A stretch of 64,000 nt of DNA from VAZQ01 sp963785745 (GCA_963785745.1 CAWAWR010000006.1:186001-250000), one strand, 5' to 3'; shown: positions 8,221-16,745, counted from the first letter of the stretch. Program-made: numbers and translations. Notes: generated from the sequence alone by a model not told the origin.

Positions 8221-8722
8221 CTAGCGCCCCTCCGCGTCATTGAGGAAATCGAGCAGGAACAGCGCGCGACGTGCGGTTTCGCGATTGACGCAAAGCGCGC
8301 CCATTGGCACCGCGATCGAGCCCTGGTGGTAGTCGTAATAGAAGGCGCAAGTGCGGTCGCGCGAACTCGATCCAGGCGCGCTGCATGTCGCGCAGCTTGC
8401 CCTTCTGCTCGGCGTCGAGCTTGTCGTTCAGCCGGCGGAACGTCTCGTTGAGGATATCGTCCCAGACCGATGCCTCGCGGCCCGCACATGCAGCCATGTC
8501 GGCGTTCGACAGCGCGCCGGGCCGCTTCAGGCACGGGTCCGCGACGATGCCGATGCAGCGCTCGCCGTTACGCGCGACGCTGCCCTTGACGTTTTTGACG
8601 CAGGACTGGATCGCCTTGGAATCATTGCCCGCCTGCTTGGGGTTCTGCGCGATGCCCGGCGCCGCCGCGAGCAGGACACCGGCGGCAACAAGTGCAGATA
8701 GTGCCAGGCGGATCGCAGTCAT
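8221..8722 (-). CDS. LprI-like (DUF1311) secreted protein, frameshifted
   Basis: The protein starts with a signal peptide (MTAIRLALSALVAAG...GIAQ) and continues through GERCIGIVADPC, MAACAGREASVWDDILN and RAWIEFAR, the cysteine and tryptophan pattern of the lysozyme-inhibitor LprI / DUF1311 family. Near 8355 the frame changes: the expected ending, with TCAFYYDYHQG, VPMGALCVN and FLLDFLNDAEGR, continues one frame over to a stop at 8221-8223. One base appears to be missing in a GCGCG run. With the shift repaired, the protein has normal family length and all Cys residues. Periplasmic; possible lysozyme defence by family analogy. Confidence 0.75.
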
Positions 8723-8729
8723 TGCACCC

Positions 8730-9521
8730 TCATGGAACCCGGACGCCGCGCAGACCGGCCGCGGCGATGGCTTTCTGAATCGTACCGTCGGATCTCATTC
8801 CGTTTATCAATTCGTCAATGGCCGGAAGCGCCGAGGCGGCCCGCTTGCGGACTCCAATCGCCATCTGCACGACGTTGAAACGTCCGGGAAGCACGCGTGC
8901 GCCGGGCAAGGCGTCAGCGAGGCGATGGGCGAGGTGCAGGTTCTCGCCGTAGACATCGGCCTTTCCTGTCGCCAAGGCTTCGCGTGCCGGCTCGAAGCCG
9001 CCCGGCACCGCGACGATCTCGGCGTTCTTTATGAGGCGTTTCAACACAGCGTGTGGCGCGCTTCCTTGTGCGACCGCGATCTTCACGCCTGGACGGTCGA
9101 CGTCATCCGCGCTGGCCGGCGCCGCGCCGGGGCGCGCAACATAGCCATTGTCCACTTCCATGAATGTGGTGCTGAAGGCGAGGTGCTCGGCTCGAGAGGG
9201 GTCTCGGGCGGCCAGTCCAATATCCCAATCATCGGTCGCGAGGCTTTCATTGTAGCGCGCGGGATTGTCGTATGGCTTGATCTCGATCGGCACGCCGAGA
9301 CGAGCAGCGAGCGCGTCGGCAACGGTGACGGAAACTCCGCCCGGCGCGCCATCGGCGCGGCGCGTCACCAGGACGGGATTAGACACGATAACAGCGGCGC
9401 GCAGCTTGCCGGTCGGAGACAACATGGTAGCCGCCGAGGTCTGCGCCTGTGCTCCGGCACGCGTCCAGCCCGTCAACAAGGTCGCGGTTGCGGCAGCGAT
9501 CGCTTCTCGGCGGGTCCACAT
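8730..9521 (-). CDS. Amino-acid-type ABC transporter substrate-binding protein
   Basis: About 263 residues starting MWTRREAIAAATATLLTGWTRAGAQAQ, a Tat-like or Sec signal peptide. The mature part has the type-3 periplasmic binding protein (PBPb) pattern: GKLRAAVIVSNP, DALAARLGVPIEIKPYDNP, DWDIGLAARDPSRAEHLAFS and VAVAQGSAPHAVLKR. I placed the start at 9521 because GAGGAGAG lies about 5 bases upstream. No permease or ATPase gene is adjacent, so it is an orphan receptor or acts in another role. The ligand is not predictable. Confidence 0.82.
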   Translation of the reverse strand: MWTRREAIAAATATLLTGWTRAGAQAQTSAATMLSPTGKLRAAVIVSNPVLVTRRADGAPGGVSVTVADALAARLGVPIEIKPYDNPARYNESLATDDWDIGLAARDPSRAEHLAFSTTFMEVDNGYVARPGAAPASADDVDRPGVKIAVAQGSAPHAVLKRLIKNAEIVAVPGGFEPAREALATGKADVYGENLHLAHRLADALPGARVLPGRFNVVQMAIGVRKRAASALPAIDELINGMRSDGTIQKAIAAAGLRGVRVP

Positions 9522-9560
9522 GAGTCTCTCCTCGGACCGCATGGTACAAATCCGGAGTGT

Positions 9561-10391
9561 TCAGTCCCAGGGCGGCGAGTGCGGCGGATTGACGACACGG
9601 CCATCGGGCTTCGCGAGCTTGGCGATCTCGGCCATTTCCGCCGGCGTCAGCGTGAAGTCGAACAGCGCGAGGTTGGCCGAAAGATGCGCCGGCGTCGCGG
9701 TGCGCGGGATCGGGATGACGCCCTGCTGCACGAGATAGCGCAGCGCGACCTGCGACGCGCTCCTGCCGTGCGCCTTGCCGATGCGCTCCAGCGTCTCGTT
9801 ACCGGGCACCTTGCCGCGCGCGATCGGGCAGTAGGCCGTCACCGACATGCCGTGTTTCTTGCAGGCCGCGATCACCTTGCTCTGGTCGAGGAAGGGATGC
9901 ACCTCGATCTGGTTGGTCACCAGCGGCTCGGTCGCCAGCTTCGCCGCCTCGTCCAGCATCGACGTGGTGAAGTTGGCCACGCCGACATGCTTGGCCTGGC
10001 CTTTCTTCTTGGCGTTGCACAGCGACTTGATGCTGTCGGCGAGCGGCACCTTCGGATTGTTCCAGTGGATCAACAGAAGGTCGACCCACGGCAGCTTGAG
10101 CTTCTTGAGGCTGTCTTCGACGGATTTCTCGAAGTCGCCGGGCGCGAGCTTGTCCCAATAGACCTTGGTGGTGACGAACACGTCCTCGCGCTTGAGGCCC
10201 TGTTCGGCGAGGCCCTGGTGCAGCCCCTCGCCCACCCATTCCTCATTGCCGTAGCGTTCGGCGGTGTCGAGGTGGCGATAGCCGAGCTTGAGCGCGGTCT
10301 TCACGGTGTCGATGCACACCTGCTCCTTCAGGGTCATGGTGCCGAGCCCGATGGCCGGAATACGCGCGCCGTTGGCTTCAATGACGGTCAT
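9561..10391 (-). CDS. Aldo/keto reductase (second copy)
   Basis: This 276-residue protein shows GLGTMTLKE, YRHLDTAERYGNEEWVGEG (catalytic Asp and Tyr), VFVTTKVYWDKL (Lys), DLLLIHWNNP (His), HVGVANF and IPIPRTATPAHLSANL (NADPH site). It equals the first copy at 7379-8209 in length and order of motifs, so the pair arose by duplication and later gained the two intervening genes between them. Likely an NADPH-dependent carbonyl reductase; the substrate is unknown. Confidence 0.92.
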   Translation of the reverse strand: MTVIEANGARIPAIGLGTMTLKEQVCIDTVKTALKLGYRHLDTAERYGNEEWVGEGLHQGLAEQGLKREDVFVTTKVYWDKLAPGDFEKSVEDSLKKLKLPWVDLLLIHWNNPKVPLADSIKSLCNAKKKGQAKHVGVANFTTSMLDEAAKLATEPLVTNQIEVHPFLDQSKVIAACKKHGMSVTAYCPIARGKVPGNETLERIGKAHGRSASQVALRYLVQQGVIPIPRTATPAHLSANLALFDFTLTPAEMAEIAKLAKPDGRVVNPPHSPPWD

Positions 10392-10670
10392 GCTGTCTCA
10401 CTCTCGCTGATGTCGATGGGCGCCCGCTGGCCCGCATGGACGCGGGCCGATCAAGGCATAGGAAAGGATGCAATCCAATGGATTCTACCGGCGGTCGGTG
10501 GCCCGGGGCAATGGGCTGCTGTGCCTGGTTTTCGCTCACCCACATGGAACATTGGCGCGCGCAAAGCGGGGTCGCGCTCGCGAGGCATGGGACGGGATCG
10601 GCGAGAGGCCAGCCAAAACCGGCCACGGCGCGCCGACGAATTGAATTCACTCAACTGACCGTTCAGCGCG

Positions 10671-11105
10671 TCAATGCGCGGCGATGTAGGCATCGCGCAG
10701 GACGTTGTTCTCAAGCTCCAGATCGTCCAACCGGTGTTTGACGACGTCGCCGATGCTGATGATGCCTGCAAGCTTTCCATCGCGCAGAACCGGCATGTGG
10801 CGCACACGATGGCGGGTCATCAAATTCATGACGTGAGCGACCGTTTCGGTCGGGGAGACGGTGGGCACGCCGCGCCGCATGATTTCGCTTACAGACATCG
10901 ACGTCGCAGTCTCGCCATAGCGAGAAATGGCGTGGACAATTTCGCGTTCGGAAATGAGACCAAGGACTGCGTGGCCGCTCGTCGTCACCACGAGAGAGCC
11001 GATGTTTTTCAGATGCAGCCAGTCCGCCGCTCTCTTGACACTGGCGTCCGGGGCTATTGTTGCGACGTCGGTTCCCTTCCGCTTCAGAATGTCTTCGACG
11101 GACAT
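10671..11105 (-). CDS. CBS-domain pair protein
   Basis: About 144 residues made of two CBS motifs (about 10-65 and 75-130): WLHLKNIGSLVVTTSGHAVLGLISEREIVHA and MTRHRVRHMPVLRDGKLAGIISIGDVVKHRL. Such stand-alone CBS pairs bind adenosine nucleotides and modulate partner enzymes. The ATG at 11105 is chosen because GGAGGA lies directly before it; an ATG at 11177 extends the frame into mobile-element DNA. The ribosome binding site and start codon fall inside a 16-bp repeat that also occurs at 21174-21189, so the native promoter of this gene seems to have been displaced about 10 kb to the right by an insertion. Confidence 0.88.
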   Translation of the reverse strand: MSVEDILKRKGTDVATIAPDASVKRAADWLHLKNIGSLVVTTSGHAVLGLISEREIVHAISRYGETATSMSVSEIMRRGVPTVSPTETVAHVMNLMTRHRVRHMPVLRDGKLAGIISIGDVVKHRLDDLELENNVLRDAYIAAH

Positions 11106-11115
11106 AGCATCCTCC
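11100..11115. repeat. Left attachment-site repeat (attL candidate)
   Basis: The 16-bp sequence ggacatagcatcctcc matches 21174-21189 exactly. Read on the minus strand it is GGAGGATGCTATGTCC, which is the Shine-Dalgarno element, start codon and second codon of the CBS gene. Confidence 0.65.
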
Positions 11116-11243
11116 GTTTGTGAGCTAAGTTGTTCCCTTCCTACCGACACTGACACCGCAAGAAGCCCAATATCCACGGGCCTTATACATTCCAGCAGCC
11201 CTCCACCACTTTCCGCTTGCCTCTACGCCTATCCACGTTTAGA

Positions 11244-11263
11244 ACGGGGGTAGAAACGTAGGT
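11244..11263. repeat. Sub-terminal motif, left copy
   Basis: The 20-bp motif beginning acggggg and ending acgtaggt matches 17 of 20 positions with 21107-21126 in the same orientation. Each copy also forms the right arm of an inverted repeat (acgttt...aaacgt at 11235-11259). An arm-type integrase or excisionase binding site is a reasonable inference. Confidence 0.5.
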
Positions 11264-11296
11264 TGATTTGCTTTCAACAAAATCGGCGGAGGGGAC

Positions 11297-11494
11297 GTGA
11301 TGGGGCCGCACAAAATCACCACTGACGACCAGTGTGCAGAGATCGTGAGGGAGTTGATTGAGCACCACATAGCTAATCCTGACCGCACAGTGATCTTGGA
11401 CTGGCTTGAGAAGCTGATTGTAGCACATCGGGCTGTGACCGGACTGGGCCTCTACAAGGGGGACGTGTCATGGCTCGCAAAATCCACCGTCTGA
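11297..11494 (+). CDS. Small hypothetical protein preceding integrase
   Basis: The 65-residue frame starts GTG-ATG at 11297 after a strong GGAGGGG element. The peptide (MMGPHKITTDDQCAEIVRE...) is acidic, predicted helical, and has no family I recognise. It overlaps the integrase start at 11470 by 25 bases in a different frame, an arrangement that suggests translational coupling. It could be a small regulator of integrase expression, but that is only an inference from position. Confidence 0.45.
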   Translation: MMGPHKITTDDQCAEIVRELIEHHIANPDRTVILDWLEKLIVAHRAVTGLGLYKGDVSWLAKSTV

Positions 11495-12697
11495 AGTCCA
11501 CACAGATCAGCAACGCCAAGCCGGGCTTACATCCCGATGGTGGGAATCTGTATCTGCAGGTGAGCTGACAACAAGTCCAAGAGCTGGCTATTTCGCTATG
11601 CCAAGGATGGGCGTGAGCGGCAGATGGGGCTTGGTAGCCTCAATGATGTTCCCCTACCTGAGGCCCGTGACGAGGCGACGCGGTATCGCAGGGTTCTCCG
11701 TGACGGCTTTGATCCCATCGAGGTTCGCAATTCGGAGCGTGCCGAGCGTGCTCTGTCCAATGTCCCCTTCAAGACCTTCAAGCAGTTGGCCGAGGAGTAC
11801 ATCCGCACGCATTCCGTTGCCTGGAGGAACGAGAAGCACCTTGGCCAATGGAAAACCTCTCTAGAGCAGCACGTCTATCCGATCATTGGGAACCTGCCGG
11901 CGCGATCGATAACCACCGCCCATGTGCTGTCGGTCCTCAAGCCCATCTGGAACACCATCCCCGAGACGGCCTCCCGCGTGCGTGGGCGTATCGAGCTGGT
12001 GATGGATGACGCCAAGGCGCAGGGGCAATTCAGGGGCGACAATCCGGCGGCCTGGAAGGGCAACCTGAAGCCTCAGCTCCCTGCCCGTTCAAAGGTTCGC
12101 AAAGTCGTCCACCATGCTGCCCTGCCCTATGAGCGGGCTGGCGAGTTCGTGGCGAAGCTCCGCGCAGATGACAACGTGTCCTCCGAGGCGTTTGAGCTCG
12201 TGGTGCTGTGCGCCTCCCGGCTCAGTGAAGTCTCGGGGATGCGCGGGCGCGAGATCGACCTACAGGCCAAGGTGTGGACGATACCCGGCGATCGGATGAA
12301 GGGCGGTATTGAGCACAGGGTGCCGCTGTCCGAGCGTGCGATCGAGATCATCCGCAAGCGTCTGCGTGGCGCCGATGACCTCGTGTTCCCCGGCTGGAAG
12401 GGCAAGCGGCTGACCGATGCGGCGTTCAAGCAATGCCGGCAACGCGTCGGCTATGGCGCGTTCACCACGCACGGGATGCGCTCGACGTTCAAGACCTGGG
12501 CGAGCGAACAGACCAATTTCCCGAACGAAGTCTCCGAGGCCGCGCTGGCGCATATGATCGAGGACAAAGTGGAGCGGGCATATAACCGCACCACGTTCTT
12601 TGAGCGGCGCCGCGAGCTGATGAAGGCATGGGCGGAGTATTGCGATCGACTTCCCGCCGACACCACAAGGGTTATTCCTATCCGCGCTGCTGTGTAG
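11470..12697 (+). CDS. P4-type tyrosine recombinase (integrase), frameshifted
   Basis: Translation from the ATG at 11470 gives an arm-binding DUF4102 start (MARKIHRLKSTQ, then GGNLYLQV) that stops at the TGA at 11566-11568; dropping one T there joins it to a 357-codon open frame ending at 12697. Downstream are the core-binding domain and the catalytic domain with Arg in CASRLSEVSGMRG, HGMRSTFKTWASE (the H-x-x-R box) and the nucleophile Tyr in VERAYNRT, followed by the usual ERRRELMKAWAEYCD tail. All catalytic residues are present. It would integrate and excise the surrounding element. Confidence 0.85.
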
Positions 12698-12832
12698 CCA
12701 TGCCCCGGCGAAATCTCAGCACGGCACCTTGCCGTCGTCACTCGATGGTTTGAGCGCCAGTGTCAGTCGCTTTGGTGCGACGCGCTGCGTGTTGGCACCC
12801 CGCTCAAGCCCCCAATCCCATTCAAGGAAGCC

Positions 12833-13312
12833 GTGGACAATCTTATTTCATTTGACTTCGATGCCGCGGCCAAGAGCTTCAGACCCCTCGGCTTCGTCGG
12901 GATGCCAGATCGGCTAAGGCATGTGATGCCAACACTGGTTGGGCCCGACGGCATCGCCAGCACGAAACATATTTCTGCCGCGCTCCGCAAATGTCTCTCA
13001 AAAGACGAACTGAGCGAAATGGCTCGGGTGATCGAGCTTACAGAGCCCCGGGGAGATGGCCGCCCGGAGGGACGCCGGATAGACCTCGCAATTTGGGTCG
13101 CTGTCGAGGCGATGAAGCGGCGTAGGCCCGATCTGAGCATTCGGCGGATTTGCGAGCTTGTCGCCGCCCGCAAGGGATACGCCAACATCACAGCCGGATC
13201 ATTACGCAAGAGATACTTGGAAACCGCCGAGATTTTGGACGAAAAGCCCGGTATCCCCGCCGCCGTGTCCTGGGTGCGCAGTCTGTCGTGGGGAACGGAC
13301 GACCGGGACTAG
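12833..13312 (+). CDS. Hypothetical protein of the mobile element
   Basis: The 159-residue frame begins at a GTG preceded by AAGGAAG at a good distance. Residues 60-140 are rich in Arg and Lys and predicted helical; the stretch LSIRRICELVAARKGYANITAGSLRKRYLE resembles a helix-turn-helix-like DNA-binding region. I do not recognise the family. It sits between integrase and an excisionase-like gene, so a DNA-binding or regulatory role in the element is plausible. Confidence 0.55.
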   Translation: MDNLISFDFDAAAKSFRPLGFVGMPDRLRHVMPTLVGPDGIASTKHISAALRKCLSKDELSEMARVIELTEPRGDGRPEGRRIDLAIWVAVEAMKRRRPDLSIRRICELVAARKGYANITAGSLRKRYLETAEILDEKPGIPAAVSWVRSLSWGTDDRD

Positions 13313-13426
13313 AACTAACTGGTACCAAAACCAGGGACAGCCTTAGAGGCCGCAGACTCCTCCCGCCTATATTCAAACATGGGCGCACGCATTCGTTCGT
13401 GTGCCTGCGGAAAAGGAGAAGCGGAA

Positions 13427-13660
13427 ATGTCAGTCGATAGGCGCGCATACAGCACCGACGATTTTTGCAAGGCGTTTTAATCCAAAACCAAGCTTTATGA
13501 AATGCTCGCTTCGGGCACGATCAACGCTCGCAAAGTAGACGGGCGAACGATCATCACGCACGACGAAGCCGAGAGGTGGCTTTCGGCATTGCCGAGCTTC
13601 ACAGCCGCTAAACGGCCCGGAGGGCCTGGGCGTGGATCATCCACCCCGCAAGCGGCGTGA
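13427..13660 (+). pseudogene. Excisionase-like (HTH_17) small DNA-binding protein with internal stop
   Basis: From the ATG at 13427, preceded by AAAGGAGAAG, the frame reads MSVDRRAYSTDDFCKAF and then meets a TAA at 13478-13480. It continues in the same frame as SKTKLYEMLASGTINARKV, DGRTIITHDEAERWL and a basic tail, ending at 13660. This is the winged-HTH pattern of phage excisionases/AlpA-like regulators, with the stop exactly in the turn before the recognition helix. It is a nonsense change, not an indel, so it is better evidence of real decay than the frameshifts elsewhere. Confidence 0.7.
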
Positions 13661-13694
13661 ATCATCACCCGCTCAGCATTTGGAACTGTACGCT

Positions 13695-13720
13695 CGGCAG
13701 CCACGCTGCCGGGCTTTTGT
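13695..13720 (+). terminator. Rho-independent terminator after excisionase-like gene
   Basis: The stem CGGCAG-ccacg-CTGCCG is followed by GGCTTTTGTT. It lies 35 bases after the 13660 stop on the plus strand. Confidence 0.5.
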
Positions 13721-13767
13721 TGCGTGAACCGCGTTTCCATAAATCGGTCCGGTGTGTACGCCCAGGC

Positions 13768-13811
13768 AAAAAAATTGCCGGGCAGGTCTCTGCGAAAGAC
13801 CACACCCGGCA
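13768..13811 (-). terminator. Two-tier hairpin with T7 tract on the minus strand
   Basis: TGCCGGG (13776-13782) pairs with CCCGGCA (13805-13811) and an inner GGTCT/AGACC stem forms within the loop. On the minus strand it is followed by a run of seven T. It would end minus-strand transcription entering from the sigma-like gene, although no convincing minus-strand gene lies there. On the plus strand it would sit in the leader of the sigma-like gene. Confidence 0.5.
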
Positions 13812-13816
13812 AATAA

Positions 13817-14897
13817 TTGGATTATCAAGTGACGCTTATAAACATATCCGCTGCCGACCAAGGCGGCAAGCATAATCGGTTTCTGCCGTCAGTGACTTGC
13901 AGTCACGAGGGCGATTCACCGCCAGCCAACAATCACAAGACGTTGCCTTTTGATGGCTCTCCAAAGAATAGCGGCTTTGCCGATAATGAGTTCCTGACCT
14001 CTGCGAGGAGCAGCGCCTAGCGAGGGCGTGGCGTGACAAAGGCGACCGGGCGGCACGCGATCGACTTATCCTCTGCCATAAGCCACTCGTCTGCAAAATC
14101 GCATCGAAGTATCGGATCGCCGGCCTTAGCAGCGAAGACCTAATCAACGAGGGGTTCATCGGCCTGATCGAGGCCGTGGATAAATTCAATCCCGACAAAG
14201 GCAATCGGCTGTCTACTTTTGCTTACCGGCCGATTAACTGGGCGCTGTTGGCGAAGGCCAGGCAGCAGAAGCTGAGGGACTCCTGCGCGCTCCGACCATC
14301 GCGGCCGAGAGCGATGAGGGAGCCGAAGTAATCGCGGCTGAAATTGCCGACGAGATCGACTGCGCCCAATCCCTTGAGCGAGCAGCCATCGATGCCGTCT
14401 GCCTCGACGCCAGATCCCAGCGCATTTACGAGGGCCGCACCGGAGAACCACCGATCACAGCTGGGATGCTCGCCGCAGAGTTTGGGATTAGTCACCAACG
14501 TGTTTCCCAAATAGAGCGGGAAGCCCGGGCAGCGGTAATGGCCGCGTTGAAGAAAATAGCGACGCCGCCGAGAGTGGCTCCAGTTTGGATTAGTTGGACC
14601 GATCGGCCGCCGGGTGGATTACCCAGCAATGCCCGTCACATCCGGGAGGTCTATCGGGAATGGTGGGACGAACAGCAAGCCAGGGGCTGGCCCGCCTCAC
14701 ATGCTTTGCACCGCGTTCGCCCGGTCACAGATGAGAGGCCCGCGCCGGCCCCGCAATCGCCCGACAAGAACCAAGTCCACATCGAGGATGCCGCCCGTCT
14801 CCTTGGGACAACGCCCTACTGGATTCGCCGGGCGCTCGGCACTTCCGAAGCCTTTATCCATCAAGATGAGCTGCGCTGCCCTGAGAGAGCGCGATGA
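13817..14897 (+). pseudogene. Sigma-70-like factor with C-terminal HTH extension, in three frames
   Basis: Three adjoining frames together encode one sigma-like protein. The first (from the TTG at 13817 or GTG at 13829) ends with FADNEFLTSA near 14011; the second carries sigma region 2 (EEQRLARAWRDKGD, DRLILCHKPLV, SSEDLINEGFIGLIEAVDKF, RLSTFAYRPINWAL) to about 14270; the third carries region 4, with MLAAEFGISHQRVSQIEREAR as the -35 recognition helix-turn-helix, then a tail with HIEDAARLLGTTPYWIRRAL that looks like another HTH. Two single-base shifts separate them. Probably a phage or element late-gene regulator; it may be inactive. Confidence 0.65.
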
Positions 14898-15039
14898 CGA
14901 AGCCTTGAAGCGAGCGCGAACGGTACGCGGAGTGCAGATCGCCGAGCAGCGACGTCAGCGACCATCGCGCCTGACCCACAACGATCGCATCCAGATTATG
15001 CGCAAGAACGATCCGGCCTTGCGGGGGGAGCTCGCATGA
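14866..15039 (+). CDS. Small basic hypothetical protein
   Basis: The 57-residue frame starts at ATG 14866, inside the end of the sigma-like gene, and ends with an ATGA overlap with the next gene at 15036. The peptide (MSCAALRERDDEALKRAR..., LTHNDRIQIMRKNDPALRGELA) is strongly basic and helical. It forms a coupled chain with the two downstream genes. No family is recognised. Confidence 0.5.
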   Translation: MSCAALRERDDEALKRARTVRGVQIAEQRRQRPSRLTHNDRIQIMRKNDPALRGELA

Positions 15040-15263
15040 GCGAGCCCAGTCCCCCGCTCAATCACAACAGCGCCGACCGCGACCGGCGCGAGTTTCTGTT
15101 GGCGTCCATGCGTGTCGCTAGTCTCAATCTCAAATCATGGTCTGCGGAGATCGACTGCATCGGCGTCGCACTCCGCAACAATCAAATCTCACTAGAGGCA
15201 GCGTGCGAGGATTTGGCCGCCATGGGCATCCTCCGCTATCTGCCGGAACAGGTGGCGGCATGA
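15036..15263 (+). CDS. Small hypothetical protein in AAA-ATPase operon
   Basis: The 75-residue product (MSEPSPPLNHNSADRD...) overlaps its upstream neighbour and the downstream ATPase by ATGA junctions (15036-15039 and 15260-15263). It contains an amphipathic helix region (LLASMRVASLNLKSWSAEIDCIGVALRNN). Such small proteins precede RepA-like AAA ATPases in rhizobial phage elements. The function is unknown, but it is likely co-expressed and could be an ATPase partner. Confidence 0.6.
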   Translation: MSEPSPPLNHNSADRDRREFLLASMRVASLNLKSWSAEIDCIGVALRNNQISLEAACEDLAAMGILRYLPEQVAA

Positions 15264-16471
15264 CAAAATTAAACGTGGTGGTCGATAACCTTGCAATTGA
15301 TCGCAGCATTGTTCAACGCGAGACACCCGGACTCGAAGTCCTTTGTCTTGCTGACGTTACGCCACAGCCGATCACTTGGCTTTGGCCCAACTGGATCGCT
15401 GTCGGCAAGGTGTCCTGCCTCGCTGGCGATGGCGGCAAAGGCAAGTCAACGATCCTCTGCGACATCGCAGCACGCACTACGAATGGCGATCGGTGGCCAG
15501 ATGGGGCGGCTGCGACCGCTGCCGGCAGCGTCATCATCTTGGCGGCTGAGGATGACGTAGCCGACACGTTGGCGCCTCGCCTATTGTCGGTTGCCGCCAA
15601 CATGCGACGGGTATTCACGATACGATCAGTCCGCAATGACGACCAGTCGCGCCGCACGTTCAATCTGCAGGCTGACCTCACGAGACTAGAGGCCGAGATC
15701 AATCGCCTGGGCGACGTGCGACTGGTCATCATTGACCCTGTGTCCAGCTATCTCGGTAAGGTGGACTCGCACAAGAATGCCGAGGTTCGGACGGTGCTTG
15801 AGCCTCTTGCGGAAATGGCTTCACGGTTGCGCGTCGCCGTGGTTCTGCAACAACCACTTTTCCAAAGGCGGTGGCAATGCCAACAGCCGCATCATTGGCT
15901 CGGTCGCTTTCGTGAACCAGGCGCGTGCGGCGTTCATCGTGACCGAGGACGCCGATGACCCCGAACGGCTACTGTTGATGCCATCCAAGATGAACATTGC
16001 CCCGATCAAACACGGGCTGGCGTACCGGATCGAGGGCCACGCCATTGACGCAAACGGTCAAACCATCCTGACATCGCGGATCGGCTGGGAGTCCACGCCG
16101 GTCACCATCACGGCCGACCAGGCCCTCGCAGCCCATGACGAGAAGCGAGAGGGCAAGACCGCCAAGGCTGAGGCGATCGACGTGCTTCGAGACCTGCTGA
16201 GCCGAGGCGAGCTGCCCGTCAAAGATTTGGAGACCGCCGCCCGGAATGCCGGTGTGACCAGCAAGCCACTACGGGACTGCAAAGAATGCATTGGGCGTCG
16301 TCTCCCGGCGGGAGGGTTTCGGCCCTGGTGCCGTTTGGTACTGGAGGCTCCCCACCATAGATGCCCAACCCGACCATAGATGCCCGTGTCCGGGAACGGG
16401 CATCTATGGACCCGGAGGGCATCTATGGAGTGGAGGACGAGATCAGTGGGTGGTCGGAGAAGTCCGGCTGA
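15260..16471 (+). CDS. RecA/RepA-like AAA family ATPase, frameshifted
   Basis: The start at 15260 is coupled to the previous gene. The first frame holds Walker A (CLAGDGGKGKST), a strand-loop VIILAAEDDVAD, and Walker B LVIIDPVSSYLG. Near 15848 one base is lost and the protein continues with NNHFSKGGGNANSRIIGSVAFVNQARAAFIV, the sensor-like SRIIGS segment of hexameric RepA/AAA_25 proteins, then a Lys-rich linker. Near 16285 another shift gives ALGVVSRREGFGPGAVWYWRLP, the usual winged-helix end. A further shift would give an acidic tail ending at 16471, which is 12 bases before a terminator. Probably a replication helicase-loader or initiator-type ATPase. Confidence 0.75.
16355..16428. repeat. 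Four 12-bp repeats in two-fold symmetrical array
   Basis: CCATAGATGCCC occurs at 16355-16366 and 16374-16385, and its exact reverse complement GGGCATCTATGG at 16398-16409 and 16417-16428. Both direct pairs have a 19-bp centre spacing, and the whole array is symmetrical about a 12-bp centre. It lies at the very end of the ATPase gene, next to its terminator. Iteron-like initiator binding sites, an operator, or a large cruciform are possible roles. Confidence 0.85.
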
Positions 16472-16482
16472 CCACTGAAAGG

Positions 16483-16523
16483 CCACCGGGCGCGCACGGA
16501 TGTACTGCCGCCCGGTGGTTCCT
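16483..16523 (+). terminator. Rho-independent terminator of the AAA operon
   Basis: The 9-bp stem CCACCGGGC (16483-16491) and GCCCGGTGG (16510-16518) is followed by TTCCTTT. Its place just after the 16471 stop supports that end for the ATPase gene. Confidence 0.65.
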
Positions 16524-16627
16524 TTACCGTCAGCATTTGTATTTAGCTGTCTGCCCGCGTAGAATTTTCGCGTTAAGGGTTGGGGGAGTTATGATGACTG
16601 CTTCGGTACAAGTGGCCCGCCCGAGCG

Positions 16628-16735
16628 ATGGCCTTCCCGTTCATTGTGCTTGCGGTCCTGTTTGCACTGGTGGCTGCAGGGTTGGATGGCCTGGGCGGCG
16701 TCAATCGAACCCCGAGAAAAATCCGCGAGTTCTAG
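16628..16735 (+). CDS. 35-residue single-TM micro-protein
   Basis: The peptide MAFPFIVLAVLFALVAAGL followed by DGLGGVNRTPRKIREF has a perfect N-terminal membrane helix and a basic tail, the layout of a phage-type membrane micropeptide. The ribosome binding site before 16628 is poor; a strong GGGGGAG precedes an ATG pair at 16591 one frame away, so a shift could add about 12 residues. It ends 11 bases before the left end of the IS. Confidence 0.4.
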   Translation: MAFPFIVLAVLFALVAAGLDGLGGVNRTPRKIREF

Positions 16736-16745
16736 GCCCGTCAAC

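Noticed and set aside
8304..10658. Long 784-codon open frame on the plus strand
   Set aside because: It lies antisense to the LprI-like, receptor and aldo/keto reductase genes, is rich in Arg, Gly and His, and has no recognisable domain. It is a typical high-GC shadow frame.
11183..11428. 81-codon minus-strand frame at the left end of the element
   Set aside because: No ribosome binding site, no domain, and it overlaps the better-supported small gene at 11297 on the other strand.
16355..16428. CRISPR-like array
   Set aside because: The repeats are 12 bp, half of them inverted, with 7-12 bp spacers. This does not fit a CRISPR.
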